This document shows positions 55,917 to 64,000 of a DNA stretch of 64,000 nucleotides, in pieces. Source of the stretch: Caballeronia terrestris (lineage in GTDB: Bacteria; Pseudomonadota; Gammaproteobacteria; Burkholderiales; Burkholderiaceae); assembly GCF_001544515.1 (NCBI RefSeq), contig NZ_FCOL02000024.1, forward strand, positions 24,422-88,421. The letters run 5' to 3'. Both the position numbers and the translations under genes were made by a program. Position 1 is the stretch's first letter. The number at the start of each line of letters is the position of its first letter. The notes below the pieces were generated by a model. It made no database searches, had not been told where the DNA came from, and saw only the letters and a list, made by a program, of their open reading frames with translations.

Positions 55917-56147
55917 ATGCAACAGCGTTTGACCACAGCGCCAGCCGTAGCCGTGGATGCAGGCACGATCCGCGATCGCATCGCGCAATTGCAGACCGAG
56001 CATCACGGCCTCGACAGCCTGATCGGCAAGATGGCGAGCGTGCCCGGCATCAACGATCTCGAGCTGCGGCGTCTCAAAAAGCGCAAGCTCAAGGTGAAAG
56101 ACACCATCATCCTGTTGCAATTGCAACTGGAGCCGGACGCGCACTGA
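55917..56147 (+). CDS. YdcH/DUF465 family protein
   Basis: A 76-residue helical protein. Seen: IRDRIAQLQTEHHGLDSLIG followed by LRRLKKRKLKVKDTIILLQL, the standard DUF465 pattern of a short helix-turn-helix hairpin with an LKKxKLxxKDxI motif. The function is unknown; members are small, abundant cytosolic proteins. An AGGAGG ribosome site at 55906-55911 is strong. It lies 75 bases after the Gln-rich gene. Confidence 0.85.
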   Translation: MQQRLTTAPAVAVDAGTIRDRIAQLQTEHHGLDSLIGKMASVPGINDLELRRLKKRKLKVKDTIILLQLQLEPDAH

Positions 56148-56203
56148 GCGTCGCGTTCACCGCCAGGCGGCGCGCGTACCGGCATTAGCAGGAATCGCTT
56201 GCC

Positions 56204-58456
56204 TTGAATTCTCCCGTCCGTTCATCGCCTTCAAACAGCGCTGCCGCCATCGCCGATGGCCCGGCCACGCTCGTCCTCGCCGACAAGCGCCGCGCCGAAC
56301 TCGATTCCATCTTCTCCGCCGAGGGCCTGCTTGCCCGCGCGATCGACGGCTATCGCTCGCGCGCGTCGCAGATCGACATGGCGCGCGCCGTCGCCGCCGC
56401 GATGGAAGCGTCCGGCCGCGCGATGCCCGAGCCCGTGATGTTCGAGGCGCAGCGCCGTCCGGCGCGCAAGCTCGGACCTTCCGATGCGCCACAGTCGCCC
56501 GTCGAGCAGCAGACGGACGACGTGGGCATCGCCACCGCGACGGCCGCGGTCGACGGCGGCGAGAACACGCTGATCGTCGAGGCGGGGACGGGCACCGGCA
56601 AGACCTACGCGTACCTCGTCCCGGCGATGCTGTGGGGCGGCAAGGTGATCGTCTCGACGGGCACGAAGCACTTGCAGGACCAGCTCTTTCAGCGCGACAT
56701 CCCGACCGTGCGCGACGCGCTCGCCGTGCCGGTTTCGGTGGCGATGCTGAAGGGCCGCGCAAATTACCTGTGCCATTACTACCTGCAGCGCACCGCCGAC
56801 AACGGCCGGCTGCCGACGCGCCAGGACACGTCGCATCTGCAGGACATCATCCGGTTCGCGAAAATAACCCGCACCGGCGACAAGGCCGGACTCGCGAGCG
56901 TGCCCGAGAATTCGCCGGTCTGGCCGATGGTCACGTCGACGCGCGACAACTGTCTCGGCCAGGAATGCCCGCATTACAAGGACTGTTTCGTGATGCAGGC
57001 GCGCAAGGAGGCGCAGCAGGCGGATATCGTCGTCGTGAATCACCACCTGTTTTTCGCCGACGTCATGCTGCGCGACACCGGCATGGCCGAACTGCTGCCG
57101 ACGGCGAACACGATCGTCTTCGACGAAGCGCATCAGTTGCCCGAAACCGCGACGCTCTTTTTCGGCGAAACCGTTTCGACGACGCAATTCCTCGAACTCG
57201 CGCGCGATTCGGTCGCGGAAGGCCTGAGCCACGCGCGCGATGCCACCGACTGGACCAAGCTCGGCGCCGCGCTTGAACGCGCCGCGCGCGACCTGCGGCT
57301 CGCGTTTCGGGAGGATTCGGTGCGTCTGTCGCTTGGCCAGCTCCCCGACGATCATCCGCTTTTCGAAGCGCTCGACACGCTCGAAACGCATCTCGATGCG
57401 CTGAGCGCCGCGCTCTCGGCGCACGCTGAACGCGCCGAACCGCTGCAGGCGCTCGTGCGCCGTGCGCGCGAGTTGCAGGGCCAGCTCGCGGGCTGGACGA
57501 CGCCGCCGACATCGTCGGAACGCGCGGTCGTCGAGGACGAGGAGACCGCGAAGGAAGCCGCGAATGCCGATCCGAACGAAATGGTGCGCTGGATCGAAGT
57601 TTTCTCGCACACGGTGCAGTTGCACGAGACGCCGCTTTCCGTCGCGCCGATCTTCGCGAAACAGCGCGCCGGCGTGCCGCGCGCGTGGATCTTCACGTCG
57701 GCGACGCTCTCGGTGCGCGGCGACTTCACACACTACGCAGCACAGATGGGCCTCAACGCGCGCCGCTCGATGACGCTGCCGAGCCCCTTCGATTACCCGA
57801 CGCAAGGGCTCCTGTACGTGCCGCGGAATTTGCCGCAGCCGTCGTCGCCGCAATTCACCGACGCCGTGTTTGAAGCGGCGCTGCCCGCGATCGAAGCATC
57901 GGGCGGCGGCGTGTTCGTGCTGTGCACGACGCTGCGAGCGGTCGATCGCATCTCGATGCGCCTGCGCGACACGATCGAGCGGCGCGGCTGGGATTACCCG
58001 CTGCTGGTCCAGGGCGACGCAAGCCGCACTGAGCTGCTCGATCGTTTTCGCGCTTACGGCAACGCGATCCTCGTGGGGAGCCAGAGCTTCTGGGAAGGCG
58101 TCGACGTGCGCGGCGATGCGCTGTCGCTCGTCGTGATCGACAAGCTGCCGTTCGCCCCGCCCGACGATCCCGTGCTCTCGGCGCGGCTCGAAGCACTGAC
58201 GAAGAAGGGGCTGAGCCCGTTTGCCGTGCATCAGTTGCCGCAGGCGGTGATCACGCTCAAGCAGGGCGCGGGGCGGCTGATCCGCGCGGAGACGGATCGC
58301 GGCGTGCTGATGATCTGCGACACGCGTCTCGTCGATAAACCGTATGGCCGGCGCATCTGGCAGAGCCTGCCGCCGTTCAAGCGCACGCGGGAAATCGAGG
58401 TCGTGCGCGAGTTCTTCGCCGATCCGGACAGCACGGCCGCCGATCTGGCGGAGTAG
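56204..58456 (+). CDS. DinG/YoaA-family ATP-dependent DNA helicase
   Basis: A 750-residue superfamily 2 XPD-like iron-sulfur helicase. Seen: the Q-type motif SQIDMARAVAAAM, Walker A EAGTGTGKTYAYLVP (126-140), four iron-sulfur cysteines (Cys in NYLCHYYLQ and in DNCLGQECPHYKDCF), the DEAH box FDEAHQLPE and the C-terminal GSQSFWEGVDVRGDAL and QGAGRLIRAETDRGV motifs. A 45-residue linker between the Q motif and Walker A is longer than usual. The start is TTG 56204, 56 bases after the YdcH-like gene. YoaA-type helicases act in repair of replication gaps. Confidence 0.9.
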   Translation: MNSPVRSSPSNSAAAIADGPATLVLADKRRAELDSIFSAEGLLARAIDGYRSRASQIDMARAVAAAMEASGRAMPEPVMFEAQRRPARKLGPSDAPQSPVEQQTDDVGIATATAAVDGGENTLIVEAGTGTGKTYAYLVPAMLWGGKVIVSTGTKHLQDQLFQRDIPTVRDALAVPVSVAMLKGRANYLCHYYLQRTADNGRLPTRQDTSHLQDIIRFAKITRTGDKAGLASVPENSPVWPMVTSTRDNCLGQECPHYKDCFVMQARKEAQQADIVVVNHHLFFADVMLRDTGMAELLPTANTIVFDEAHQLPETATLFFGETVSTTQFLELARDSVAEGLSHARDATDWTKLGAALERAARDLRLAFREDSVRLSLGQLPDDHPLFEALDTLETHLDALSAALSAHAERAEPLQALVRRARELQGQLAGWTTPPTSSERAVVEDEETAKEAANADPNEMVRWIEVFSHTVQLHETPLSVAPIFAKQRAGVPRAWIFTSATLSVRGDFTHYAAQMGLNARRSMTLPSPFDYPTQGLLYVPRNLPQPSSPQFTDAVFEAALPAIEASGGGVFVLCTTLRAVDRISMRLRDTIERRGWDYPLLVQGDASRTELLDRFRAYGNAILVGSQSFWEGVDVRGDALSLVVIDKLPFAPPDDPVLSARLEALTKKGLSPFAVHQLPQAVITLKQGAGRLIRAETDRGVLMICDTRLVDKPYGRRIWQSLPPFKRTREIEVVREFFADPDSTAADLAE

Positions 58457-58467
58457 ATCGAGGGCGT

Positions 58468-58503
58468 AAAAAAACCCGGCTTTTTGAAGAGCCGGGTTTT
58501 TTG
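58468..58503. terminator. Terminator between the helicase gene and bamD
   Basis: The arms AAAACCCGGCT and AGCCGGGTTTT (about 58471-58481 and 58490-58500) form a hairpin with A-rich and T-rich flanks, lying between convergent genes and usable in both directions. Confidence 0.85.
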
Positions 58504-58524
58504 TTTGCGTGACGAATAATGTGC

Positions 58525-59358
58525 TTACCAGATCTGATACCAGGGCTTGTCCGTGCCCGCGCGGCGCTTGCCGGTCACGTACGGGCTGTCGGGGAACGTG
58601 GCGGCGAGCACGCGCTTCGTGTCGTCGGCCAGTTGCGGCTGCTCGAGCTTCTGGTACGAGAGCATCATGATGTGCAGCGCGTCTTCGGTCGCCGGCGCGT
58701 TCTTGTATTCGCGAATCGCGAGCTGCGCCCGGTTGATCGCCGCGACATACGCGCCACGGCGATAGTAATAATCGGCGGCATGGACCTCGTGCGACGCCAG
58801 CGCATTCACGATATAGCGCATGCGCTGCGCGGCATCCGGCGCATACTTGCTGTTCGGATAACGGTCGACGACCACCTTGAATGCGTCATACGACTCGCGC
58901 AGCGACTTTGGATCGCGCTCGCTCATGTCCTGGCCGGAGAAGCGGCCGAAGAGACCGAGATCGTCGTTGAAGTGGATCATCCCCTTCAGGTAATACGCGT
59001 AGGAGATTTCCGGGTGATCCGGATGCAGCTTGATGAAGCGGTCGATGGCCTGGTCGGCGTTGGCGGTTTCGCCGTCCTTCCAGTTGCAATACGCGACGTT
59101 GATCTGCGCCTGCTGCGCGAAATGGCCGAACGGGTCGCGGCCTTCGAGGCTTTCGAAGTACTTCGCGCACTTGCCGAAGTCGCCGCCGGAAAGCGCGTCC
59201 TGAGCCTCCGTATATAATTTGTTGTTATTCCACGTTGCCGTCTCGTCGGTCTTCTCGGGCAGGCCGTGGCAACCCGCCACAATGGCAACGCCAGCGGCCA
59301 GCGCCAGGTACTTGATCGATTTCTGCATCGATTGTTTGGTGGTGTTCAGGGCTCGCAT
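58525..59358 (-). CDS. bamD: Outer membrane protein assembly factor BamD (lipoprotein)
   Basis: A 277-residue essential outer-membrane lipoprotein of the Bam complex. Seen: a signal peptide with the lipobox IVAGC (Cys30) and five TPR-like helical repeats (starting NNKLYTEAQDALSGGDFGKC, then FGHFAQQAQINVAYCNWKDG and SYAYYLKGMIHFNDDLGLF). ATG 59358 is used; ATGs at 59370 and 59328 are alternatives that change only the signal peptide. It is divergent from rluD with only 42 bases between, so the promoters overlap the two coding ends. Confidence 0.93.
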   Translation of the reverse strand: MRALNTTKQSMQKSIKYLALAAGVAIVAGCHGLPEKTDETATWNNNKLYTEAQDALSGGDFGKCAKYFESLEGRDPFGHFAQQAQINVAYCNWKDGETANADQAIDRFIKLHPDHPEISYAYYLKGMIHFNDDLGLFGRFSGQDMSERDPKSLRESYDAFKVVVDRYPNSKYAPDAAQRMRYIVNALASHEVHAADYYYRRGAYVAAINRAQLAIREYKNAPATEDALHIMMLSYQKLEQPQLADDTKRVLAATFPDSPYVTGKRRAGTDKPWYQIW

Positions 59359-59400
59359 CAGTGCTTGCATTTCCTAGCTATTTCCCGGCTTTCAGTCTAA

Positions 59401-60621
59401 ATGACCCGCTCAAGTACTAGTCGTACCAAAGATCGCAACAAAGATTATAGCCCAAGCTCACCGGCCGACGACGCACGCCCGGACGATTCAGCCATGTCCC
59501 GAGAGCCTGCCGCGCCGTCTGCAGAAGGCCCCGAGACCACCGTCCCGACGATGCTCGCCGAGCGTCGCGCCGACGCCGAAACGCCGCGCGTCGCGGTCGT
59601 GCCCGACGAGTACGCGGGCGACCGGCTCGACAAGGTCCTCGCGAAGATGTTTCCCGAGTTCTCACGCAGCCGCCTGCAGGCGTGGATCGACGCGCAGCGC
59701 GTGCAGATCGACGGCGCGCCCGCGAAGATCCGCCAGGCAGTGCCGCTCGGCGCCACGATCACGCTCGTGCCCGACCTGCTGCCCGAGCAACTCGCGTTCA
59801 CGCCGGAGCCGGTGCCGCTCGAGATCGTCTACGAGGATGACGCGCTCGTCGTCATCAACAAGCCGGCGGGCATGGTCGTGCATCCGGCGGCGGGCAACTG
59901 GAGCGGCACGCTGCTGAACGGCCTCCTGTACCGGTATGGCGAGGCCGCCGCCGGCTTGCCGCGCGCGGGCATCGTGCATCGGCTGGACAAGGAGACGTCG
60001 GGGCTGATGGTCGTCGCGCGCACGCTCGAGGCGCAGACCATCCTCACGCGGCAGTTGCAGGCGCGTACCGTCAAGCGCCGCTACGTCGCGCTCGTGTGGG
60101 GCACGATGGCGGACGAAGGCACGATCGATGCCCCGATCGGTCGCGATCCGCGCGACCGTACGCGCATGGCGGTCGTCGAGAGCGCGTCGGGCAAGCCCGC
60201 GCGCACGCACTTTCGCACCATCGACCGCGCGCTGTGGAACGGCCAGCCCGTCTCGGCGATCCATTGCGATCTCGAAACCGGGCGCACACATCAGATTCGC
60301 GTGCATTGCGCGCATACGCGGCATCCGCTGCTCGGCGACCCCGTCTATGGGCACGCGCGCGGCAAGCGCTCCGTCACGCCGCTGCCGAACGGCTTCGCGC
60401 GCCAGGCGCTGCATGCGTGGCGGCTCGGGCTCGTTCATCCGGTGACGGGCAAGGACATCGCCTGGCGCGCCGATGTCCCCGAGGACATGTCGATTCTTGC
60501 CGCCGAACTGGGCCTCGGCCGCGAGGAAGAGATGGACCACGGCGACGATGACGACGATTTCGTCGAGGTCTACGAGATCGACGACGACTACGAAGAAGAC
60601 TACGAGGATGACGAAGAATGA
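59401..60621 (+). CDS. rluD: 23S rRNA pseudouridine synthase RluD
   Basis: A 406-residue RluA-family enzyme forming pseudouridines at positions 1911, 1915 and 1917 of 23S rRNA (E. coli numbering). Seen: a basic, disordered N-terminal extension of about 60 residues, an S4 domain (AGDRLDKVLAKMFPEFSRSR), the catalytic Asp196 in HRLDKETSGLMVV, and the C-terminal RTHQIRVHCAHTRHPLLGDP. The last 35 residues are strongly acidic (runs of D and E). The stop overlaps pgeF (ATGA). Confidence 0.94.
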   Translation: MTRSSTSRTKDRNKDYSPSSPADDARPDDSAMSREPAAPSAEGPETTVPTMLAERRADAETPRVAVVPDEYAGDRLDKVLAKMFPEFSRSRLQAWIDAQRVQIDGAPAKIRQAVPLGATITLVPDLLPEQLAFTPEPVPLEIVYEDDALVVINKPAGMVVHPAAGNWSGTLLNGLLYRYGEAAAGLPRAGIVHRLDKETSGLMVVARTLEAQTILTRQLQARTVKRRYVALVWGTMADEGTIDAPIGRDPRDRTRMAVVESASGKPARTHFRTIDRALWNGQPVSAIHCDLETGRTHQIRVHCAHTRHPLLGDPVYGHARGKRSVTPLPNGFARQALHAWRLGLVHPVTGKDIAWRADVPEDMSILAAELGLGREEEMDHGDDDDDFVEVYEIDDDYEEDYEDDEE

Positions 60622-61463
60622 GCATCGTCCGCGCCACGCTACGCAACGATGACTGCCTGTGGCCGGCGTGGCGCGTGTCGTCGCGCGTGCGCGCGCTCGT
60701 CACGACGAGAAACGGCGGCGTCAGCGGGGCGCCATACGGCGGCGGACAGTCGGGCGAGGGCGGTTTGAATCTCGGGCTGCACACCGGCGACTCGCCCGAT
60801 GCCGTGCGCGAAAACCGTCGCCGCCTGCTCGCGCTGACCGAAGCGCCCGCGGCCGCGTGGCTCGAACAGATTCATGGCGCCGATATCGCGGAAGCGGGCG
60901 CGGTGATCGACCGGTGCGCGAACGCGCCATCGACGGGCAACGTGGTGCGCGCCGACGCAAGCGTCACCGATCGTCCGGGCGCCGTGTGCGTCGTCATGAT
61001 CGCGGACTGCCTGCCGGTGCTCTTCTGCGACGAGGCCGGCCGCGCGGTCGGCGCCGCGCACGCGGGCTGGCGCGGACTAGCGGCGGGGATCGTCGAGAAG
61101 ACGGCGGGGCGCGTCGCTGCGTTGGCTGGCGCGAGCCCTTCGGCATTGCATGCATACATGGGACCGGCGATCGGGCCGTCTGCGTTCGAAGTCGGCGAGG
61201 ACGTGCTCGATGCTTTCGTATCCACCGCCGACGCCACCCGCCGCGACGCCACCGCCGCTGCTTTCAACGCGACGCAGTCGAAAGGAAAATACCTCGCCGA
61301 CATCTACGCGCTCGCGCGCCTGCGCCTCGCGGACGCGGGCATCGATGCCGCGCGCGTGCACGGCGGCACGCAATGCACGGTGACGGAGCGCGAGCGCTTC
61401 TACTCCTATCGACGTGACCGCGTCACCGGCCGCATGGCCGCGATGATCTGGCTCGCCGAATAA
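60618..61463 (+). CDS. pgeF: Peptidoglycan editing factor / YfiH-family (laccase domain) protein
   Basis: A 281-residue protein of the YfiH (Cu-oxidase_4) family. Seen: QIHGADI with a metal His, CVVMIADCLPVLFCDEAG with the metal-site Cys, and AAHAGWRGLAAGIVEKT with a second His, the three ligands of the active site. PgeF hydrolyses mis-incorporated L-Ser from UDP-MurNAc-L-Ser in E. coli; other members act as purine nucleosidases or polyphenol oxidases. It overlaps rluD by four bases. A short hairpin with a T-run follows at 61484-61505. Confidence 0.9.
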   Translation: MSIVRATLRNDDCLWPAWRVSSRVRALVTTRNGGVSGAPYGGGQSGEGGLNLGLHTGDSPDAVRENRRRLLALTEAPAAAWLEQIHGADIAEAGAVIDRCANAPSTGNVVRADASVTDRPGAVCVVMIADCLPVLFCDEAGRAVGAAHAGWRGLAAGIVEKTAGRVAALAGASPSALHAYMGPAIGPSAFEVGEDVLDAFVSTADATRRDATAAAFNATQSKGKYLADIYALARLRLADAGIDAARVHGGTQCTVTERERFYSYRRDRVTGRMAAMIWLAE

Positions 61464-61485
61464 CGCCCCGCGCTTCGAATCTCCG

Positions 61486-61505
61486 AACGCATGAGCGTTT
61501 TTTTT
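61486..61505 (+). terminator. Short terminator after pgeF
   Basis: AACGC (61486-61490) and GCGTT (61495-61499) pair around a four-base loop and are followed by a T-run. The stem is short, so termination may be weak. Confidence 0.5.
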
Positions 61506-61653
61506 GTTGTGCTGCAATATCCGCGACACATGCCCGTGCGTCATCTGATGGGTCGGCGACGCCCGCGTGCGAGGGACGAATTGGCGCAACGATCGCATGG
61601 GGGAAAACGATAATTAAAAAAATATCGCACTGCGGCAAAATCGGGGCAAAGCA

Positions 61654-61690
61654 TTGACATGCCTGACGCTCGGGAGCAAGAATGTTCCCG
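61654..61690 (+). promoter_or_regulatory. Possible phaC promoter with overlapping inverted repeat
   Basis: A perfect TTGACA (-35-like, 61654-61659) is followed after 18 bases by AAGAAT (61678-61683, four of six -10 bases). The pair CGGGA (61671-61675) and TCCCG (61686-61690) flanks the -10 as an imperfect inverted repeat, a possible operator for a PHA regulator. The distance to the phaC ATG is about 145 bases. Confidence 0.4.
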
Positions 61691-61833
61691 ATTCATTCCG
61701 AAATCAGGCACGGCGTGGCAAGGTCGGTGTCCATCGCGCACTTGACGCAACACTTGCGCGCTGTCCCGGCGAGCCCTGCACGAGCGCCTGCATCAGCAAT
61801 CAGTCTTTCGAGACTCACAGGTCAATAGCGGGT

Positions 61834-63828
61834 ATGGCTGCCTCTAAAACATCCTCTCAAACTTCCCGCTCAGATTCCGCCGATACGAAATCGGCCAGCG
61901 CAGGTCCCGCCGACATGGCAGGCATGCAGCAAGTCTTCGAGCAATGGTTGAACGCGTGGCGCTCGGTCGCCGATCCGTCGCAATGGGCGACGCTCGCCCA
62001 GCAGGCAACTCCGCAGACGAATGGCGGCAACGGACCGAGCGCCTCGAATCCCTTCGCAGCGTTGAACGGCGCGCCCGGCGCGGTGCCGTTCACGATCCCG
62101 CCGATGCCGGACTTCACGAAGCTCGGCACGATCCCCGACTTCTCGAAGTTCGCGGGCGCGATCCCCGGCATGCAGGCGATTCCCGGCTTCAACGGCGCGC
62201 TGTCGCAGATGCCCGCGATGCCGAACGCCGTCATTTCGCCCGAGCGTCTTCAGCAATTGCAGAGCAACTATTCGCGCGACGTGATCGAATTGCTCAAGCA
62301 GGCCAGCGCGCAGAACATCGATCCGGCGGCGTTGAAGGATCGCCGCTTCAGCACGACGGCGTGGCAATCGACGCCCGCGTATGCGTTCACCGCCGCGTGG
62401 TACCTGCTGAACGCGCGCTATCTGCAGGAGCTCGCCGAAGCGGTCGATACCGATCCGAAGACGCGCGAGCGCATCCGCTTCACCGTGCAGCAATGGACCG
62501 CTGCCGCCTCGCCGAGCAACTTCCTCGCGTTCAATCCGGAAGCGCAGAAGGCGCTGATCGAAAGCAAGGGGGAAAGCCTCTGGCAGGGCATGATGAACCT
62601 GCTGAACGACATGCAGCGCGGCAAGATCTCGCAGTCGGACGATTCGGGCTTCGTAGTCGGGCACAACATCGGTTCGACGGAAGGCTCGGTCGTCTATGAG
62701 AACGAGCTGCTGCAACTGATCCAGTACAAGCCGCGCACGGCGCAGGTGTTCGAACGGCCGCTCCTGATCGTGCCGCCCTGCATCAACAAGTTCTACATCC
62801 TCGATCTGCAGCCGGAAAGCTCGCTCGTGCGCCACGCGCTCGACGCGGGGCATCAGGTGTTCATCCTGTCGTGGCGTAACGCCGATCAGTCGATCGCGCA
62901 CAAGACCTGGGACGACTACGTCCAGGAGGGCGTGCTCGAACCGATCGAAGTCGTCAAGCAGATCACCGGCCGCGAGCAGATCAACACGCTCGGCTTCTGC
63001 ATCGGCGGCACGATCCTCGCCACCGCGCTCGCGGTCGCGGCGGCGCGCGGCGAACACCCGGCCGCATCGATGACGCTTCTCACCGCGATGCTCGATTTCT
63101 CCGACACGGGCGTGCTTGACGTCTTCATCGACGAGTCGCACGTGCAGATGCGCGAGCAGTCCATCGGCGGCAAGAACGGCGCGCAACCGGGGCTCCTGCG
63201 CGGCATCGAGTTCGCGAATACGTTTTCCTATCTGCGTCCGAACGACCTGGTGTGGAACTACGTCGTCGATAACTATCTCAAAGGACGCACGCCCCAGGCG
63301 TTCGACCTGCTGTTCTGGAACAGCGACTCGACGAACCTGCCGGGTCCGATGTGCGTTTGGTATCTGCGCAACACGTACCTCGAAAACAAGCTGCGCGTGC
63401 CGAACCAACTGAAGACGTGCGGCGAACCGGTCGACCTGACGCGCATCGACGTGCCGACGTTCCTCTACGGGTCGCGCGAGGATCACATCGTGCCGTGGAC
63501 GTCGGCGTATGCATCGGCGCCGCTGCTCACCGGGCCGCAGAAGTTCGTGCTGGGCGCGTCGGGGCATATCGCGGGGGTGATCAACCCACCGTCGAAGAAC
63601 AAGCGCAGTTTCTGGAGCATCGACGCCGACGCCAAGACCCTGCCCGCCGATCCGGACGACTGGCTCGCCGCCGCGACCGAGCAGCCGGGAAGCTGGTGGC
63701 CCACCTGGACGAACTGGCTGCAGGCCTACGCCGGCAAGAAGTTGAAGGCGCCGGCCACGCCCGGATCGGAGGAACACCGTGTTATCGAAGCGGCGCCTGG
63801 CCGCTATGTGCTGCAGCGTGACCAGTAA
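61834..63828 (+). CDS. phaC: Class I poly(3-hydroxyalkanoate) synthase
   Basis: A 664-residue polymerase joining 3-hydroxyacyl-CoA units into PHA granules. Seen: a lipase-like box GFCIGG with the catalytic Cys389, Asp550 in SREDHIVPW and His578 in GASGHIAGV. It is longer than the 589-residue Ralstonia PhaC because of an N-terminal Pro/Gly/Met-rich region (about residues 20-130) with loosely repeated PDFTKLG and PDFSKFAG elements. ATG 61834 (MAASKTSSQTSRSDS) is chosen; the open frame further up has no family support. It is followed by phaA. Confidence 0.95.
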   Translation: MAASKTSSQTSRSDSADTKSASAGPADMAGMQQVFEQWLNAWRSVADPSQWATLAQQATPQTNGGNGPSASNPFAALNGAPGAVPFTIPPMPDFTKLGTIPDFSKFAGAIPGMQAIPGFNGALSQMPAMPNAVISPERLQQLQSNYSRDVIELLKQASAQNIDPAALKDRRFSTTAWQSTPAYAFTAAWYLLNARYLQELAEAVDTDPKTRERIRFTVQQWTAAASPSNFLAFNPEAQKALIESKGESLWQGMMNLLNDMQRGKISQSDDSGFVVGHNIGSTEGSVVYENELLQLIQYKPRTAQVFERPLLIVPPCINKFYILDLQPESSLVRHALDAGHQVFILSWRNADQSIAHKTWDDYVQEGVLEPIEVVKQITGREQINTLGFCIGGTILATALAVAAARGEHPAASMTLLTAMLDFSDTGVLDVFIDESHVQMREQSIGGKNGAQPGLLRGIEFANTFSYLRPNDLVWNYVVDNYLKGRTPQAFDLLFWNSDSTNLPGPMCVWYLRNTYLENKLRVPNQLKTCGEPVDLTRIDVPTFLYGSREDHIVPWTSAYASAPLLTGPQKFVLGASGHIAGVINPPSKNKRSFWSIDADAKTLPADPDDWLAAATEQPGSWWPTWTNWLQAYAGKKLKAPATPGSEEHRVIEAAPGRYVLQRDQ

Positions 63829-63913
63829 GCCGCTTTTCGTCGCCTCGACGGTGCGCTTCGGCGTGCCGGGCATCAAGAGCCCGCATTAACATTCGTAGCC
63901 AAAGGAAACTGAA

Positions 63914-64000
63914 ATGACTGACGTAGTGATCGTATCGGCCGCACGGACAGCGGTCGGCAAATTCGGCGGGTCGCTCGCGAAGATTGCGGCGCCCGATCTG
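63914..64000 (+). CDS. phaA: Acetyl-CoA acetyltransferase (beta-ketothiolase), N-terminal fragment
   Basis: The first 29 codons (MTDVVIVSAARTAVGKFGG at the start) match the N-terminus of biosynthetic thiolases; the gene runs off the right edge. It condenses two acetyl-CoA into acetoacetyl-CoA, the first step of PHB synthesis. AAAGGAAA lies about 8 bases before the ATG. It is 85 bases after phaC; a phaB reductase gene is expected beyond the edge. Confidence 0.9.
   Translation, partial: MTDVVIVSAARTAVGKFGGSLAKIAAPDL

Larger units (their letters stand above)
61464..61833. other. 370-base region between pgeF and phaC
   Basis: No gene is supported. A short terminator-like hairpin AACGC/GCGTT with eight T lies at 61486-61505. 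An AT-rich stretch (61612-61625) precedes the promoter-like element described separately. The rest is the long untranslated leader or promoter region of phaC; a frame open through it shows no motif. Confidence 0.6.

Overview
The window is high-GC DNA whose gene content and order point to a betaproteobacterium of the Burkholderiaceae, most like Paraburkholderia or Caballeronia. This rests on recognised proteins and gene order (dapC-dapD-arsC-dapE, smc-zipA-ligA-def, glnD-rluB, rpsB through rnhB, ppsR/ppsA, phaC-phaA), not on a database search. About 54 protein genes can be supported. I saw no rRNA, tRNA, insertion sequence, prophage or CRISPR array. Most of the window is conserved housekeeping chromosome.

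Layout. 1-6.9 kb: an accessory, plus-strand oxidation cluster cut by the left edge (iron-sulfur flavoprotein reductase, small secreted protein, sterol-desaturase-like membrane di-iron enzyme, acyl-CoA ligase, aldehyde dehydrogenase, porin). 7-9 kb: glutathione peroxidase and a cardiolipin synthase. 9-13.6 kb: minus-strand diaminopimelate/lysine genes (dapC, dapD, a Spx/ArsC-like protein, dapE) and prmB. 14.2-23.1 kb: EamA transporter, smc, zipA, ligA, def. 23.2-29.5 kb, minus strand: a 77-residue ParB-like orphan, rluB with a large in-frame tandem repeat, glnD and map.

29.6-45.7 kb: a long co-directional run joining translation (rpsB, tsf, frr), nucleotide supply (pyrH), isoprenoid and phospholipid synthesis (dxr, uppS, cdsA) and outer-membrane assembly (rseP, bamA, skp, lpxD, fabZ, lpxA, lpxB), closing with rnhB and an RNA methyltransferase gene. 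Tight spacing and overlaps suggest coupled expression, with a clear sigma-70 promoter before rpsB and a terminator/attenuator between rpsB and tsf. 45.7-49.4 kb: the divergent pair ppsR and ppsA, controlling the pyruvate to phosphoenolpyruvate step. 49.5-56.1 kb: an nfeD-qmcA membrane pair, smpB, ratA-rnfH, tex, a Gln-rich secreted coiled-coil protein and a YdcH-like protein. 56.2-61.5 kb: a DinG/YoaA helicase, bamD, rluD and pgeF. 61.6-64 kb: phaC and the start of phaA, for polyhydroxyalkanoate storage.

The most unusual features are the 1.08-kb, 111-bp-unit repeat inside rluB (an Arg/Gly/Asp-rich tail, contrasted by a strongly acidic tail on RluD), the uncharacterised oxidation cluster at the left edge, a 17-bp inverted-repeat pair framing 147 bp between ppsR and ppsA, and two unknown proteins (77 aa ParB-like; about 300 aa Gln-rich). 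I did not find a convincing wholly new multi-gene system; the left-edge cluster is the best candidate.
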